Notes: generated by a model not told the origin, from the letters alone. A DNA stretch of 64,000 nt from an uncultured Collinsella sp. (GCA_900752215.1 CAADUO010000030.1:22007-86006); one strand, 5' to 3'. Positions 7,869 to 17,227 are shown, counted from the first letter of the stretch. Numbers and translations are program-made.

Positions 7869-10679
7869 CTATAGCGAAACGGATCCGTTTTTCTTGATGC
7901 GGGCGAGTATGTTTTTGAGCTTGTTAAAGTCGAGCGGTTTGGACAGATGGGCGTTCATGCCGGCGTCGTGTGCCGCCTTGGCGTCCTCGGCAAAGGCATT
8001 GGCGGTGAGCGCGATGATGGGGATATCGGCTGCATCGACCTTCTCGCTCAGGCGAATCGCGCGGGTTGCCTCGTAGCCGTCCATGTCCGGCATCATAATG
8101 TCCATCAGGATCGCATCGAAGCTGCCGGCGGGATGAGACAGGTACAGATCGACGACTTCGTTGCCGTTGACGGCGCGGGTGACCACGACGCCCTCGGATT
8201 CTAGCAGCGTCTGTGCAATCTCGGCATTCAATTCGTTGTCTTCGGCGAGCAGCACGTTCATGTCGGCGAGCGAGCAGTCGAGCGCCCTCTCGACCGTATT
8301 CGCCCGCGCCCGGGGGTTCTTGTCGATATCGAGCGGAATTTCCACGTAGAACGTGGTGCCCACATGGAGTTCGCTGGTGACTTCGATGGTGCCGCCCATC
8401 AGTTCAATAAGCGACTTGACGATTGGCATGCCCATGCCGGTTCCTTGGAACTTGCTGCGCGCATCGTCTCCTTCTTGGGCAAACGGCTCATAGATATGCT
8501 TTAAAAACTCGGGAGCCATGCCAATGCCGGTATCCGAAACGCTAAAGCAAAAGAGCGCGCGCCCGTTATCGAGTGGCTTGGTCTTTGAACTAAAGGTGAC
8601 GGAGCCGCCGTGCTTGTTGTACTTAATGCTGTTGTCTAACAGGTTGATCATGATCTGTCGGATATGGGTGGGACTGCCGATCATGTATGGCCCCGTGGCG
8701 TACGGCAGACTATTGTCCTGCATTGTGATGCCGTTACTGGACGCGCGGAGCTTGCACAGCACCAGCGTATCATCACAAAGCTCTTTGAGGTTAAAAGGCG
8801 CATGTTCCAGTGTTAGCTTGCGGTCTTCGATTTTTCCCATCTCGAGGATGTCGTTGATCAGCGAGAGCAGGTGATTGGCGGCAACGCGCGCCTTGGCACG
8901 GCTCTCGCGGGCGACTTGCATATCGCCTTCCTTCAATTCTTCAATTTCGATAAGGCCCAGGATACCGTTGAGCGGCGTACGGATGTCGTGGCTCATGCGC
9001 GTGAGGAATGCCGTCTTAGCGGCGTTGGCAGCATCGGCTTTTTTGCGCTCGGTTCGAGCGCGCACGAGCGCCCAGATGAGCAGGACGATGCCGACCGACA
9101 ACATACCGATGAGGGTAGCTGCAATGGCGGTGCGGTTGCGATAAAGGAATTGAAGCGTGTTGGATTCCTGGGCCGTGTACGACGTGGAGGAGTAATTACT
9201 TGCGGAGAGCGATTCTCCGGCATTGATGATGCCCTTGTTGATGATTCCCAACAGCTCGGGTTTTCCGCGCGAAATCCAGCACGCGAGGTCACAGGTGTCA
9301 GGGAGCTCGACCGTCTCGCAGTTCTCGAGATCATAACGGTCGCCGATGGTTTTTGCGCGTGAACTGGGAGCGACGATGCAGTGCGCCGTTCCCTTCCTGA
9401 GGGCGTCGAACGCTTCATCGTCGGATTGGTATTCGGTTACGGTCGCTGTGGGGAACAGACTTTCAAGTGCATTTTTGTTGACAAACGACGATTTGGTACA
9501 GGCGATGTTCTGAAGGTCTTTGTACAGGTCGCTGCCGGTGTGGATGGCGGTGAGGGATATGGTCCCCAACGATACCGACTGCGCAACGCCCGTTTGCTCG
9601 GCAAACCAGTAATCTCGGTATACCGGCAGCGCAACGTCTATGCCTCCCTTTGACAGGGCCTTTGACATCATCTTGTAGCTATCAAAGGGGACGGTTTTGA
9701 CCGTAATGCCAAATTTATCGTGCAGCGTCGTCGCAAGCGATGCGAGCGAGCCTTCCATTTCGCCGTTTTCGTCTTCGTTGCAGTAGGGGAGTTTGCCCGT
9801 AATGTAGCCGAGCGTGATGGTGTTGTTGTTTGCTTTGAGCCAGGAACATTCGGGGCCGTTGAGCGATGATGAACCGCTGTTTTGGGCCGAGTAGTTAGAT
9901 TTGACTTCGTCGATATAGCGTGGGTTGACGCGGGCGATTGCCGACATAGCGGCATTGATGTCGTCCATCAGGTCGGGGCGGCTTTTGGGGACGGCAAAAT
10001 AGTAGTCGCTCGAACCAATGTAGAACATGGGGGAGGCGCTGGGCGACGAGGTCGTGTCGTTCATGATGATGGCATCGACCTCGTTGTTTGCGAGTGCGTC
10101 AAAGAGGGCACCGCCAGTGTCGATTTCTTTATAGGTGCAGGTAATGCCTTCGTTGGCGAGCCACTGCTGGCCAACGAAGGTTTGCATAACGTCGGGGTTG
10201 CAGCCGATGGTAAGGCCTTGGAGCGCTTGGGGGTCACCCTTGGCCAGATCGTCTCGATCGGGCTTGGCGTAGATGAAGTAGCGCTCGGTGCCCTCGGGGT
10301 TCGAGGAAAAGAGCAGCTTTTGGGCGCGTTCCTCGGAGTAGGAGATGTTGGGCATGAGGTCGATTTCGCCTGCCTCGAGCATGTCCATAAGCTCGGTGAA
10401 GGTGCCGGAGACGTATTCGTACCGCCAGCCGGGCGTGTAGTACGACAGGGTCTGGAGGTACTCGTAACCCCATCCCGAGAGACGCTCGCCGGGGGTGCCG
10501 TCCTGGAAGCCCTCGTTGTTGACGAGCCAGCCGACGCGGACCGTTTTGACCTGCTGATTGGAGTCGGCGGCAAAGGCAGGGGCGGGCGCGACGGCGCTCA
10601 GTACGGCGAGCGCGGCAAGCGCGGCGGCCAGGGTGCGACATATAACTGAACGAAGGACAGCGGAAGCTCTCACATGCAA
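7869..10679 (-). CDS. Hybrid histidine kinase with two fused periplasmic binding domains
   Basis: This is a 936-residue BvgS-like receptor. A signal peptide (residues 1-38, ending AFAAD) precedes two tandem SBP_bac_3-type domains (about 45-270 and 285-500). One transmembrane helix lies near residues 515-537. It is followed by HisKA with H564 in FLTRMSHDIRTPLNGI, HATPase_c (NSIKYN, DTGIGM) and a receiver with D860 in ILMDIMMPDMDG. Binding domains normally sense amino acids or similar ligands in the periplasm-equivalent space. It has no HPt domain. It contrasts with the neighbouring system, where the binding protein is a separate lipoprotein. AGGATTGC precedes ATG 10679. Confidence 0.85.
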   Translation of the reverse strand: MHVRASAVLRSVICRTLAAALAALAVLSAVAPAPAFAADSNQQVKTVRVGWLVNNEGFQDGTPGERLSGWGYEYLQTLSYYTPGWRYEYVSGTFTELMDMLEAGEIDLMPNISYSEERAQKLLFSSNPEGTERYFIYAKPDRDDLAKGDPQALQGLTIGCNPDVMQTFVGQQWLANEGITCTYKEIDTGGALFDALANNEVDAIIMNDTTSSPSASPMFYIGSSDYYFAVPKSRPDLMDDINAAMSAIARVNPRYIDEVKSNYSAQNSGSSSLNGPECSWLKANNNTITLGYITGKLPYCNEDENGEMEGSLASLATTLHDKFGITVKTVPFDSYKMMSKALSKGGIDVALPVYRDYWFAEQTGVAQSVSLGTISLTAIHTGSDLYKDLQNIACTKSSFVNKNALESLFPTATVTEYQSDDEAFDALRKGTAHCIVAPSSRAKTIGDRYDLENCETVELPDTCDLACWISRGKPELLGIINKGIINAGESLSASNYSSTSYTAQESNTLQFLYRNRTAIAATLIGMLSVGIVLLIWALVRARTERKKADAANAAKTAFLTRMSHDIRTPLNGILGLIEIEELKEGDMQVARESRAKARVAANHLLSLINDILEMGKIEDRKLTLEHAPFNLKELCDDTLVLCKLRASSNGITMQDNSLPYATGPYMIGSPTHIRQIMINLLDNSIKYNKHGGSVTFSSKTKPLDNGRALFCFSVSDTGIGMAPEFLKHIYEPFAQEGDDARSKFQGTGMGMPIVKSLIELMGGTIEVTSELHVGTTFYVEIPLDIDKNPRARANTVERALDCSLADMNVLLAEDNELNAEIAQTLLESEGVVVTRAVNGNEVVDLYLSHPAGSFDAILMDIMMPDMDGYEATRAIRLSEKVDAADIPIIALTANAFAEDAKAAHDAGMNAHLSKPLDFNKLKNILARIKKNGSVSL

Positions 10680-10760
10680 TCCTAACGAATCGAGACATTA
10701 CCGCATAAGGATACCAGCTCAGCCTGCCCAGCCGGCAGCAGCACCGCTAAACGGTCCCGC

Positions 10761-10818
10761 CCGGCAGTTGGGGACGGTCCCTTTCTGCCGGCACAAAAGG
10801 AACGCCCCTAACTGTCGG
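10761..10818. repeat. GGGAC-bearing intergenic palindrome
   Basis: CCGGCAGTTGGGG (10761-10773) pairs with CCCCTAACTGTCGG (10805-10818), and a nested CCGGCAG/CTGCCGG pair surrounds GGGGACGGTCCC. It lies between divergent genes and resembles other GGGAC palindromes in this window (24867, 25798, 34361, 42475). It looks like a REP-type repeat. Confidence 0.6.
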
Positions 10819-10870
10819 TTGTGGGACAATACCGAGCGAACGTGATTGGTCGTCCGTGGAAAGGGTCGCG

Positions 10871-11296
10871 ATGAATAGGTTGAGGACGCTTGCCGATGTG
10901 CTGCGACAGGCTGGCTTTGCGCGCATCACGGGCCTGTTTCTTATCTTTTACCTGCTATGCTCGACGGCCGTTTGGTTGTCCGAGCCCACGACCCTCACGT
11001 TTGGTGATGGGCTCTGGTTTAGCTTTGAGACGGTCTCAACGATCGGCTTTGGCGACATTCCGGCCGAGACACCGGTTGCCCGCGCCATTACCGTCGTTCT
11101 GAGCGTTATCAGCATTTTCTACATCGCCATGCTCACGGGTGTGGCGGTGAACTACTGCAATACGCTCATCAAGATGCGCCAAAAGGACACCATGGCGCGC
11201 TTTATGGACGATCTTGAGCATTTGGAAGAACTCGACCGCGATGAGCTCGCCGATTTGTCGCGCCGCGTGCGCGAATACCGTCGCCGGCAACGATAG
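10871..11296 (+). CDS. Two-helix potassium channel protein
   Basis: The 141-residue membrane protein has helices at about 19-37 and 72-95 around a pore loop. The selectivity filter TIGFGD (57-62) is the classic K+ channel TxGFGD. A charged cytoplasmic tail rich in Glu/Arg (110-141) is probably helical. Members assemble as tetramers and conduct K+. I chose ATG 10871 after GGAAAGGG, rather than an in-frame GTG at 10856 that lies inside the ribosome binding region. A GACAAT -10-like box occurs at about 10824. No RCK ligand-binding domain is present, so gating is unknown. Confidence 0.85.
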   Translation: MNRLRTLADVLRQAGFARITGLFLIFYLLCSTAVWLSEPTTLTFGDGLWFSFETVSTIGFGDIPAETPVARAITVVLSVISIFYIAMLTGVAVNYCNTLIKMRQKDTMARFMDDLEHLEELDRDELADLSRRVREYRRRQR

Positions 11297-11332
11297 AACG
11301 GGTGCCGCGCGTCACGACGAGGGGGATTGCAT

Positions 11333-11866
11333 ATGAACATCACGGTGTACCTGGGCGCGAGCGTCGGCAACGACCCGGCGTTTCTGCCCGCGGTGCAGGA
11401 GCTGGGCAATTGGATTGGCGCCAACGGACACGCGCTCGTATACGGCGGGTCCAAATCGGGACTGATGGGCGCGCTCGCCGATAGCGTGCTCGAGGCAGGC
11501 GGACATGTGACGGGTGTGGAGCCGAGCTTTTTTATCGAGGCCGAGTTTCAACATGACGGAATCGACGACCTTATCGTGACGAGCGACATGGCCGAGCGCA
11601 AAGCCAAGATGATTGAGCTCGGCGATGCGTTCATCGCCTTTCCCGGCGGGACGGGCACGCTCGAGGAGATTGCCGAGGTCATGTCCGCGGTGTCGTTGGG
11701 GCATCTCGATGCGCCGTGCATTTTGTACAACCTGAACGGTTACTACAACGACCTCAAGGCGCTGCTCGGGCACATGATTGATAAGGGGCTTTCGAGCCTG
11801 AAGCGCCAGCACGGCATCTACTTTGCCGACGATTTGCGCGAGATTGCCTTGATTATCAACGGATAA
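11333..11866 (+). CDS. LOG-family (TIGR00730) nucleoside monophosphate phosphoribohydrolase-like protein
   Basis: The 177-residue Rossmann-like protein carries GSKSGLMG at 39-46 and the signature PGGTGTLEE at 104-112, diagnostic of LOG proteins. Characterised members cleave the N-glycosidic bond of (cytokinin) nucleoside 5'-monophosphates; in most bacteria the cellular substrate is unresolved. Older 'lysine decarboxylase' labels for this family are wrong. The start ATG 11333 follows GAGGGGGATTG. It is 36 bp downstream of the K+ channel gene and may be co-transcribed with it. Confidence 0.85.
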   Translation: MNITVYLGASVGNDPAFLPAVQELGNWIGANGHALVYGGSKSGLMGALADSVLEAGGHVTGVEPSFFIEAEFQHDGIDDLIVTSDMAERKAKMIELGDAFIAFPGGTGTLEEIAEVMSAVSLGHLDAPCILYNLNGYYNDLKALLGHMIDKGLSSLKRQHGIYFADDLREIALIING

Positions 11867-11991
11867 GCCTTGAGCCTGCCCCACTATGGCTCCCAATGGT
11901 GCCGTTTGCGGCGCAGACGGTTGGCTTGTCTGGGCCACACTCGCTCTACAATAAAACGTATCTATGTCGACTTTGACCGCGGGAGGACCCG

Positions 11992-13296
11992 ATGGATAAC
12001 CTTGCCAAACCCACAAACCGCGCGCTGTTTTTAATTAGCGTTGCCGTGACCGGTGCGTTCGCAGGTGCCGCAGTCTGGCTGTTCTTCTTTGCGATGGAGC
12101 ACGGCATCGACTATCTATGGACCGAGATTCCACGCGCGCTGGGCGTTGCTTCGCCCGAGCTTGCCAGCGGCCCGTTTGGCTTTCTGCCATACCCGTTTTT
12201 CGTCTGCCTGCTGGGCGGCCTGCTGATCGGTCTGTACGAAAAGACGACGGGCACCAAGACCGACGACCTCAACCAGGTCATGGCCAAGGTCAAGCAAGAC
12301 GGTCGCTACCCGTACGACAATCTGGGCAAGCTGTCGATTGCGGCGCTGCTGCCGTTGCTGTTTGGCGGAAGTATTGGACCGGAAGCCGGTCTGACCGGCG
12401 TCATCGCGGGCCTGTGCAGCTGGGTCGGCGACCGCATGCGCCGCTTTGGTGCCGAGTTTAGGGAGCTTACGCTGCTGGGCACCCAGGCTGCCCTGACGGC
12501 GCTCTTTACCGCGCCCGTGTTTGGCTTTGTGGCGCCGCTTGCCGGAAGTACTGACGGCCAGGGCGAAGACGCCGACGATGAATCCGCGTCCGGCGAGATC
12601 ACCATCAAGCTGCCCAAGGCGCAAAAGACGGTGGTCTACGGCATTGCGATTGCCGGTGGTCTGGGCACCTACCTGCTGCTCGGCCAGCTCATGGGCGGCG
12701 GCATGGGCATGCCGAGGTTCGAGGCTGCCGTGGTGGGCAACCTGGAACTTGTCTGGCTCATTCCGCTGGCGGTGGTCGGCACCGTTTGCGGATGGCTGTA
12801 CTTTGTCTCTGAGCATGCGAGCGAGGCACTGTCTCATGCAATAGGGGAGCGTCCTGTCGTCAAGGCCATGCTAGCCGGTCTGGCGCTCGCCATCTGTGGC
12901 ACGGTTCTGCCCTACACCATGTTTGCCGGCGAGACCCAGGCCGACGTGCTCATGGAAACCTACCTGACCATTCCCGCTGGCGTGCTTATCGCGACCGGTC
13001 TTGTTAAGGCCATGCTGACGCCCGCCCTCATCAACCTTGGTTGGCGCGGAGGCCACTTCTTCCCGGTTATCTTCTCGGGTGTGAGCCTGGGCTACGGCCT
13101 TGCCATCCTCACCGGCGCCGATCCGGTCTTTTGCGTCGCCGTCTGCACGGCATCGACGATGGGTGCGGTCATGCGCCAGCCGGTCATGGTCGTGGGCCTG
13201 CTGCTCATGTGCTTCCCACTCAAGGGTATCGTCTGCATGATCATCGCGGCTGTCATCGCCGCCGGCATTCCACTGCCCAAGCCGCTGCGCAAGTAG
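11992..13296 (+). CDS. ClC-family chloride channel/transporter
   Basis: This 434-residue polytopic protein has roughly ten hydrophobic segments. GGSIGPEAGLTG (about residues 124-135) corresponds to the ClC ion-pathway motif G-x-x-G-P-E with the gating glutamate present, and FGFVAPLAG follows. It is shorter than E. coli ClcA but within the range of bacterial ClC relatives. The expected role is Cl- or F- flux across the cytoplasmic membrane; which ion or whether it exchanges H+ cannot be told. GGGAGGACCCG precedes the ATG, and a TACAAT -10 box lies near 11947. Confidence 0.8.
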   Translation: MDNLAKPTNRALFLISVAVTGAFAGAAVWLFFFAMEHGIDYLWTEIPRALGVASPELASGPFGFLPYPFFVCLLGGLLIGLYEKTTGTKTDDLNQVMAKVKQDGRYPYDNLGKLSIAALLPLLFGGSIGPEAGLTGVIAGLCSWVGDRMRRFGAEFRELTLLGTQAALTALFTAPVFGFVAPLAGSTDGQGEDADDESASGEITIKLPKAQKTVVYGIAIAGGLGTYLLLGQLMGGGMGMPRFEAAVVGNLELVWLIPLAVVGTVCGWLYFVSEHASEALSHAIGERPVVKAMLAGLALAICGTVLPYTMFAGETQADVLMETYLTIPAGVLIATGLVKAMLTPALINLGWRGGHFFPVIFSGVSLGYGLAILTGADPVFCVAVCTASTMGAVMRQPVMVVGLLLMCFPLKGIVCMIIAAVIAAGIPLPKPLRK

Positions 13297-13331
13297 CACG
13301 GTTTTTCACGAGTCAATTCCAGAGGCGCGAG

Positions 13332-14123
13332 ATGATTCTGTACTTTAGCGCGACGGGGAACAGCGATCATGTAGCCCGTCGCATTGCAGCGGCGACAGAC
13401 GACAAAGTTATGTCGATTGAGTGTTTTGATGCCGAGGCCCTTCACCTTGCTGTGACGGAAGGTCCCTACCAGCTGGGGTTTGTCGCCCCGGTGTATGCCT
13501 GGGGCTTGCCGACGCCGATGATCGAGTTTTTAAAGACTGCCGATCTGTCGATTGCTGCCGGCGCAAAGGGCGGCGAGCACCCGTATACGTTCTATGTCTC
13601 GACATATGGTTCGACGACCGGGCAATCGGCCAAGTTCGCCCGCGATCTGCTACACGAGAGTGGGCTCGAGTTGGATGCGGCGATGGGCGTCAAGATGCCC
13701 GATACCTGGACGCCCGTGTTTGATTTGTCCGACTCCAAAAAAGTCGAGAACATCAACAAGGCGGCCGAGGTGCAGATCGATACGGCGATTAAGGCAGTTC
13801 GGGCGCGCCGCACGGGCAACATGATGCGCCATCGTGTGCCTCTGTTTGCATCGTGCGCGTATCACGCAATTGGGCTGCCGCGCATGCAACAGACGAGCAA
13901 GTTTGCCGTCGATGCCGATCGCTGCATCGGCTGCAGCCTGTGTGCCAAGCGCTGCCCCATGGCGGCGATCGAGATGCGCGACGGCCTTCCCGTCTGGACA
14001 AAGCCGGAGTGCGCAGCCTGCCTTCGTTGCCTGCACTGTTGTCCCAAGTTTGCCATCTCGCGCGGTAAGCGCACGGCCTCCCACGGTCAGTACAGGCATC
14101 CCAAGCCCGGCGTGAGGATGTAG
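13332..14123 (+). CDS. EFR1-type flavodoxin/4Fe-4S ferredoxin fusion protein
   Basis: The 263-residue protein begins with a flavodoxin-like domain (MILYFSATGNS, residues 1-160). It ends with two 4Fe-4S clusters: C198/C201/C204 with C208, and C227/C230/C233 with C237. This matches the EFR1 family of electron-transfer proteins common in gut anaerobes. The probable function is cytoplasmic electron transfer between low-potential donors and an unidentified acceptor. The start ATG 13332 follows AGAGGCGCG; the longer frame upstream is antisense-like sequence inside the ClC gene. It is 35 bp after the ClC gene. Confidence 0.8.
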   Translation: MILYFSATGNSDHVARRIAAATDDKVMSIECFDAEALHLAVTEGPYQLGFVAPVYAWGLPTPMIEFLKTADLSIAAGAKGGEHPYTFYVSTYGSTTGQSAKFARDLLHESGLELDAAMGVKMPDTWTPVFDLSDSKKVENINKAAEVQIDTAIKAVRARRTGNMMRHRVPLFASCAYHAIGLPRMQQTSKFAVDADRCIGCSLCAKRCPMAAIEMRDGLPVWTKPECAACLRCLHCCPKFAISRGKRTASHGQYRHPKPGVRM

Positions 14124-14161
14124 CGGCAGCCACCATTTTCCAAAGCCATTTTAGAAAGAAG

Positions 14162-14195
14162 CCGCGCGGGGTCGTGTGTTTGCGACCTCGCGCGG
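14162..14195. terminator. Stem-loop between convergent genes
   Basis: CCGCGCGGGGTCG (14162-14174) pairs with CGACCTCGCGCGG (14183-14195) with one mismatch zone. It sits between the EFR1 protein and the convergent methyltransferase, and TTGTCGTTT follows on the plus strand. A bidirectional terminator is likely. Confidence 0.7.
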
Positions 14196-14202
14196 TTGTC
14201 GT

Positions 14203-14940
14203 TTAGAGCTTCCTCAGCACGATGGCGATGGTGTTGAGGTATTCGAGCGCGCCGGCTTCAACGGCAGCGCGGTCGCCTGCTGCGCACTCGTTGTCGCAGG
14301 CGAGCCAGTCTTCCCATGCTTCGTCCGTGCAGAGCATAGGCTGCATCGAGACAATCTCGACGCCGGGGGTCGGCTCGATCATGGAACGCCACCAAGATAT
14401 GTCGTGCATATAGTCGAGCTGCTCAGGCGTCCAGGATTTGAGCAGGCAAACGGGCAGATTGTCGTGGCAGTCGCGAACCATGCCGGGGATGCTTACGTAG
14501 AGCATCCCGCCTTGCTTTACGTAGGGGAGTAGGCGCTCGCCCAGATAGTGCGGATCGCGGCCGTAATAGTTGTACGAGTCGATGCTCACGACCGCATCAA
14601 AATAGCCGTGCTCAAATGGTAGGCCCTGTGAGACGTCCGCCTGAACGGGATGAATCGTGTCGCGCGAGATACCGAGCGAATCGAAGAACGCGCGGTTTTC
14701 CTGTGGGTCGCTCCACAAATCGACGGCGTACGTGTCCAACCCGTATTCGCGGGCAAGCAGGGCGCTGGTGATACCGGTGCCCGATCCAAGGTCGCAGACG
14801 CGGGCCCCGCGGGGGATGCTTGCATCGCAAAGCAGCTCCTCGCAGAGCTTGAGGGGGTTCGGCCCCATGATTTTAGAGCGTACGAGTGTCGCGTCGAAGC
14901 TGGTTGCTTTTGGGAAGGATTGAGATTTCGCAGAGTTCAT
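14203..14940 (-). CDS. Class I SAM-dependent methyltransferase of unknown substrate
   Basis: The 245-residue protein has motif I VCDLGSGTGITS (48-59), an acidic strand-2 end (AVDLW) and motif IV-like FDAVVSIDSYNYYG. This is a standard Rossmann SAM methyltransferase. The region around YNYYGRDPHYLGERLLPYVKQGG resembles small-molecule methyltransferases of the UbiE/COQ5 type, but I cannot assign a substrate. AGGAAAGAAC precedes ATG 14940. It is a monocistronic gene with a hairpin at its 3' end. Confidence 0.7.
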   Translation of the reverse strand: MNSAKSQSFPKATSFDATLVRSKIMGPNPLKLCEELLCDASIPRGARVCDLGSGTGITSALLAREYGLDTYAVDLWSDPQENRAFFDSLGISRDTIHPVQADVSQGLPFEHGYFDAVVSIDSYNYYGRDPHYLGERLLPYVKQGGMLYVSIPGMVRDCHDNLPVCLLKSWTPEQLDYMHDISWWRSMIEPTPGVEIVSMQPMLCTDEAWEDWLACDNECAAGDRAAVEAGALEYLNTIAIVLRKL

Positions 14941-15219
14941 TGTTCTTTCCTATCAGGTGCAAAATTGGCAGATGACGGAGGCGGAACGGCGCAACAAACC
15001 ACGGCCGTTGGACGGCCGTTTTGCGTCTGTATGCGATTGACCGTTCCCTAAAGAACAATGACCAAAAAGACATCCCCTTGGATGATAGAAATTGGGCCGA
15101 GGCCCGTAACGCTTTCATTGTAGAACGTCGCGCACAGGCTGGGGATATGCCATTTGTCACGGATTTACGGATGGGCGATTGCGACCGATTGTGGCCAGCA
15201 TGGGTCAAGTTCCGCGTGG
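14941..15219. other. Intergenic region with a short hairpin
   Basis: Nothing coding is convincing. At 15001-15019, ACGGCCG-TTGGA-CGGCCGT forms a 7-bp stem followed by TTT on plus and by GGTTTGTT on minus, so it could end transcripts from the ABC operon. A 77-codon plus-strand frame (15021-15254) lacks a ribosome binding site and overlaps the permease gene. Confidence 0.5.
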
Positions 15220-15918
15220 CTACAGGTCGCGTGCTCGATAAACCTTGGTGCTGACGGTGCGGCTGATTGCACATAGCGCGAGGGCCAGCACGGCAATTCC
15301 TGCGCACAGGCAGCCCAGAACGGCAGGATCGGGATTCGCTCCGGCAATCGACATGAGCCAGTTGCTGATGGGGTTGGAGGAGCACAGCGTGGCCATGGTG
15401 CCGCAACCAAGCAGGGCAAACAGGCCAACGGATAGGCGCAGCGCCTCCATGTGTCCAAATCGAAAGAACAGCGGCTGCGCCAAAAACACCATCATGAGGG
15501 AGATGAGCATCGATGCTGCCGAGGCGATTGCGATTTCAAAGACCGTCTGTCCCGTCGAAGGAATGCCCGCGCTGTTGAAGAGCGGGATGGAGGCGATGCT
15601 CAAAAGCGTAGCTGCACATGCCGTGACGGCGGAGAAGACAATAATACACAGGTAGCGTGCGCAGATGATGTCTTTGCGCGAGAACGGCAGCGTTGCCCGA
15701 TAGCGCTCCCAGCCGTTTTGGTTATCGTAGCCAGCCAGTGAGTTCATGATTATGATGGGCGACATGGCGCTGACCGCGCAGGCGCCGGCGCTCATACCGG
15801 AATCGCCGTCCGATGCGTTGGCAAGGGTCAGCACGACGAAGATGAACAGGCCGACGCCCGCAATGCTCGGGATGAGCGTGCGAGCGATGGCGAGCTCGGA
15901 CATAAAGGCGCGTTTCAT
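15220..15918 (-). CDS. ABC-2 type exporter permease
   Basis: The 232-residue protein has six hydrophobic segments and the ABC-2 permease architecture, with a large N-terminal cytoplasmic stretch WERYRATLPFSRKDIICARY that matches the 'e-loop' region of ABC2_membrane_5-type proteins. It forms the membrane part of an exporter with the ATPase encoded just upstream. Its ATG overlaps the ATPase TGA by 4 bp, showing tight coupling. In Gram-positive GntR(YtrA)-ABC operons such transporters often respond to cell-envelope stress or peptide antibiotics. The substrate is unknown. Confidence 0.75.
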   Translation of the reverse strand: MKRAFMSELAIARTLIPSIAGVGLFIFVVLTLANASDGDSGMSAGACAVSAMSPIIIMNSLAGYDNQNGWERYRATLPFSRKDIICARYLCIIVFSAVTACAATLLSIASIPLFNSAGIPSTGQTVFEIAIASAASMLISLMMVFLAQPLFFRFGHMEALRLSVGLFALLGCGTMATLCSSNPISNWLMSIAGANPDPAVLGCLCAGIAVLALALCAISRTVSTKVYRARDL

Positions 15919-16796
15919 TTCGAAGCCCCTTTCAGCGTGAGGCGAAGATAGTCGTCAATGGTTGCCCGATCGCAGGGAATCTCGGGAAAGGCCTCGAGCG
16001 TTTCGCGACGGTTGGGCACGAGCACGTCCACGCTGTAGGCGTGGCGGGCGGCATGGGCACCTTCGACGCAAGCCATAAGCTCGGCGGCCTGCGCTTGGGT
16101 GCAGTGGGCGATGCCGGCTCGGGCGGGAATGTCCTCGCGCGGCCGGACAAACACAATCGAGCCGTTATCGATGCAGATGACGCGGTCGGCGGCGCGATCG
16201 AGGTCGGACGTAATGTGGCTCGAGAGCAGCACGCTGTGCTGGCCGTCGGCGACAAAAGCAAGCAGCTCATCGAGCAGTTCCTCGCGCGCCATGGGATCGA
16301 GGCCTGCGGTGGCTTCGTCCAAAAGGAGTAGCTTGGCATTATGGCTGAGTGCACAGGCAAGCTGCAGTTTCATGCCCATGCCGCGGGAGAGGTTCTTGAC
16401 CTTTGTCTTGGGATCGAGGCCAAATCGGTCGATGAATCCGGCGAACGTTTTGCGGTCCCACGTGGGGTACGCCTGACCTACGAGTGCCTCGATCTGGCCC
16501 ACCTTGAGCGTTGAAGGGAAGGGGCACGTGTCCAGGACGAGACCGACGCGGGAGCGCAGGCAGCGCTGTGTCTCATCGGGCGCGTCGGCGCCACAGCGCT
16601 GCCCAAACAGGCGCACCTCGCCGGCATCGAGCTTGATAAGCCCGAGAGCAGCTCGAATCGTCGTTGTTTTGCCAGCACCGTTGGCACCAACAAAGCCGAC
16701 GATCTGGCCAGGCTCCACGGCAAGCGTGACGCCGCGCAGCGAAAAGCTGTCGCTTACAGTGCGTGAGATGCCTTTGAGTTCAAGCAAGTTTTGCAT
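15915..16796 (-). CDS. ABC transporter ATP-binding protein
   Basis: The 293-residue ATPase has Walker A GANGAGKTT (37-45), signature LSRGMGMKLQLA and Walker B LLLLDEATAGLDP, as in drug and peptide exporters. A C-terminal extension of about 70 residues is typical of two-gene exporters. ATG 16796 follows AAGAAAGGCTATACC. The much longer frame (to 17261) runs through the GntR gene and is not real there. It sits between the GntR regulator (23 bp upstream) and the permease (4-bp overlap), a three-gene operon. Confidence 0.85.
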   Translation of the reverse strand: MQNLLELKGISRTVSDSFSLRGVTLAVEPGQIVGFVGANGAGKTTTIRAALGLIKLDAGEVRLFGQRCGADAPDETQRCLRSRVGLVLDTCPFPSTLKVGQIEALVGQAYPTWDRKTFAGFIDRFGLDPKTKVKNLSRGMGMKLQLACALSHNAKLLLLDEATAGLDPMAREELLDELLAFVADGQHSVLLSSHITSDLDRAADRVICIDNGSIVFVRPREDIPARAGIAHCTQAQAAELMACVEGAHAARHAYSVDVLVPNRRETLEAFPEIPCDRATIDDYLRLTLKGASK

Positions 16797-16819
16797 GGTA
16801 TAGCCTTTCTTGCAGATGG

Positions 16820-17200
16820 CTACTGCATGGTTTCGGGGGCTACCAGGTCGAGCATCTCGTGCAGTTTGTCGCGCGTGACGCCCAGGGTTTCGGCTTGGCT
16901 CGCCGCTTTCGCAAGCAACTCTTCGATATGGCAGAGCTGACTTTCGCGCAAGAGTTCTTGGTTGCCCTCGGCGACAAAACAGCCTTTGCCCTGCACGGTG
17001 CAGATAAACCCAAGCTGCTCCAGGTCGGCGTAGGCGCGCTTGGTGGTGATGACGCTCACGCCCAGGTCGCTCGCGAGTGCGCGGATGCTGGGGAGTTTGG
17101 CTCCCGCGGCGAGCGTGCCCGAAAGGATTTGAGCTTTGACCTGCGAGGATATCTGCTCGTAGATGGGCTTGTCGCTCGAATTGGATAGGATAATGTCCAC
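16820..17200 (-). CDS. GntR family regulator, YtrA type
   Basis: The 126-residue protein has an N-terminal winged helix (PIYEQISSQVKAQILSGTLA, then LPSIRALASDLGVSVITTKRAY) and only a short helical tail, matching the YtrA subfamily that controls ABC exporters. GTG 17200 follows AAGGAGCCGCT. An inverted repeat, GTGTATATA/TATATACAC at 17228-17261, lies 28 bp upstream in the promoter and is the natural autoregulatory operator. It probably represses this operon until an inducer, often an envelope-active compound, is present. Confidence 0.85.
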   Translation of the reverse strand: MDIILSNSSDKPIYEQISSQVKAQILSGTLAAGAKLPSIRALASDLGVSVITTKRAYADLEQLGFICTVQGKGCFVAEGNQELLRESQLCHIEELLAKAASQAETLGVTRDKLHEMLDLVAPETMQ

Positions 17201-17227
17201 AGCGGCTCCTTAGCTGTTGGGCTACAC

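Noticed and set aside
15021..15254. 77-codon plus-strand frame after the methyltransferase gene
   Set aside because: No ribosome site, no domain, begins inside a hairpin and overlaps the ABC permease gene.
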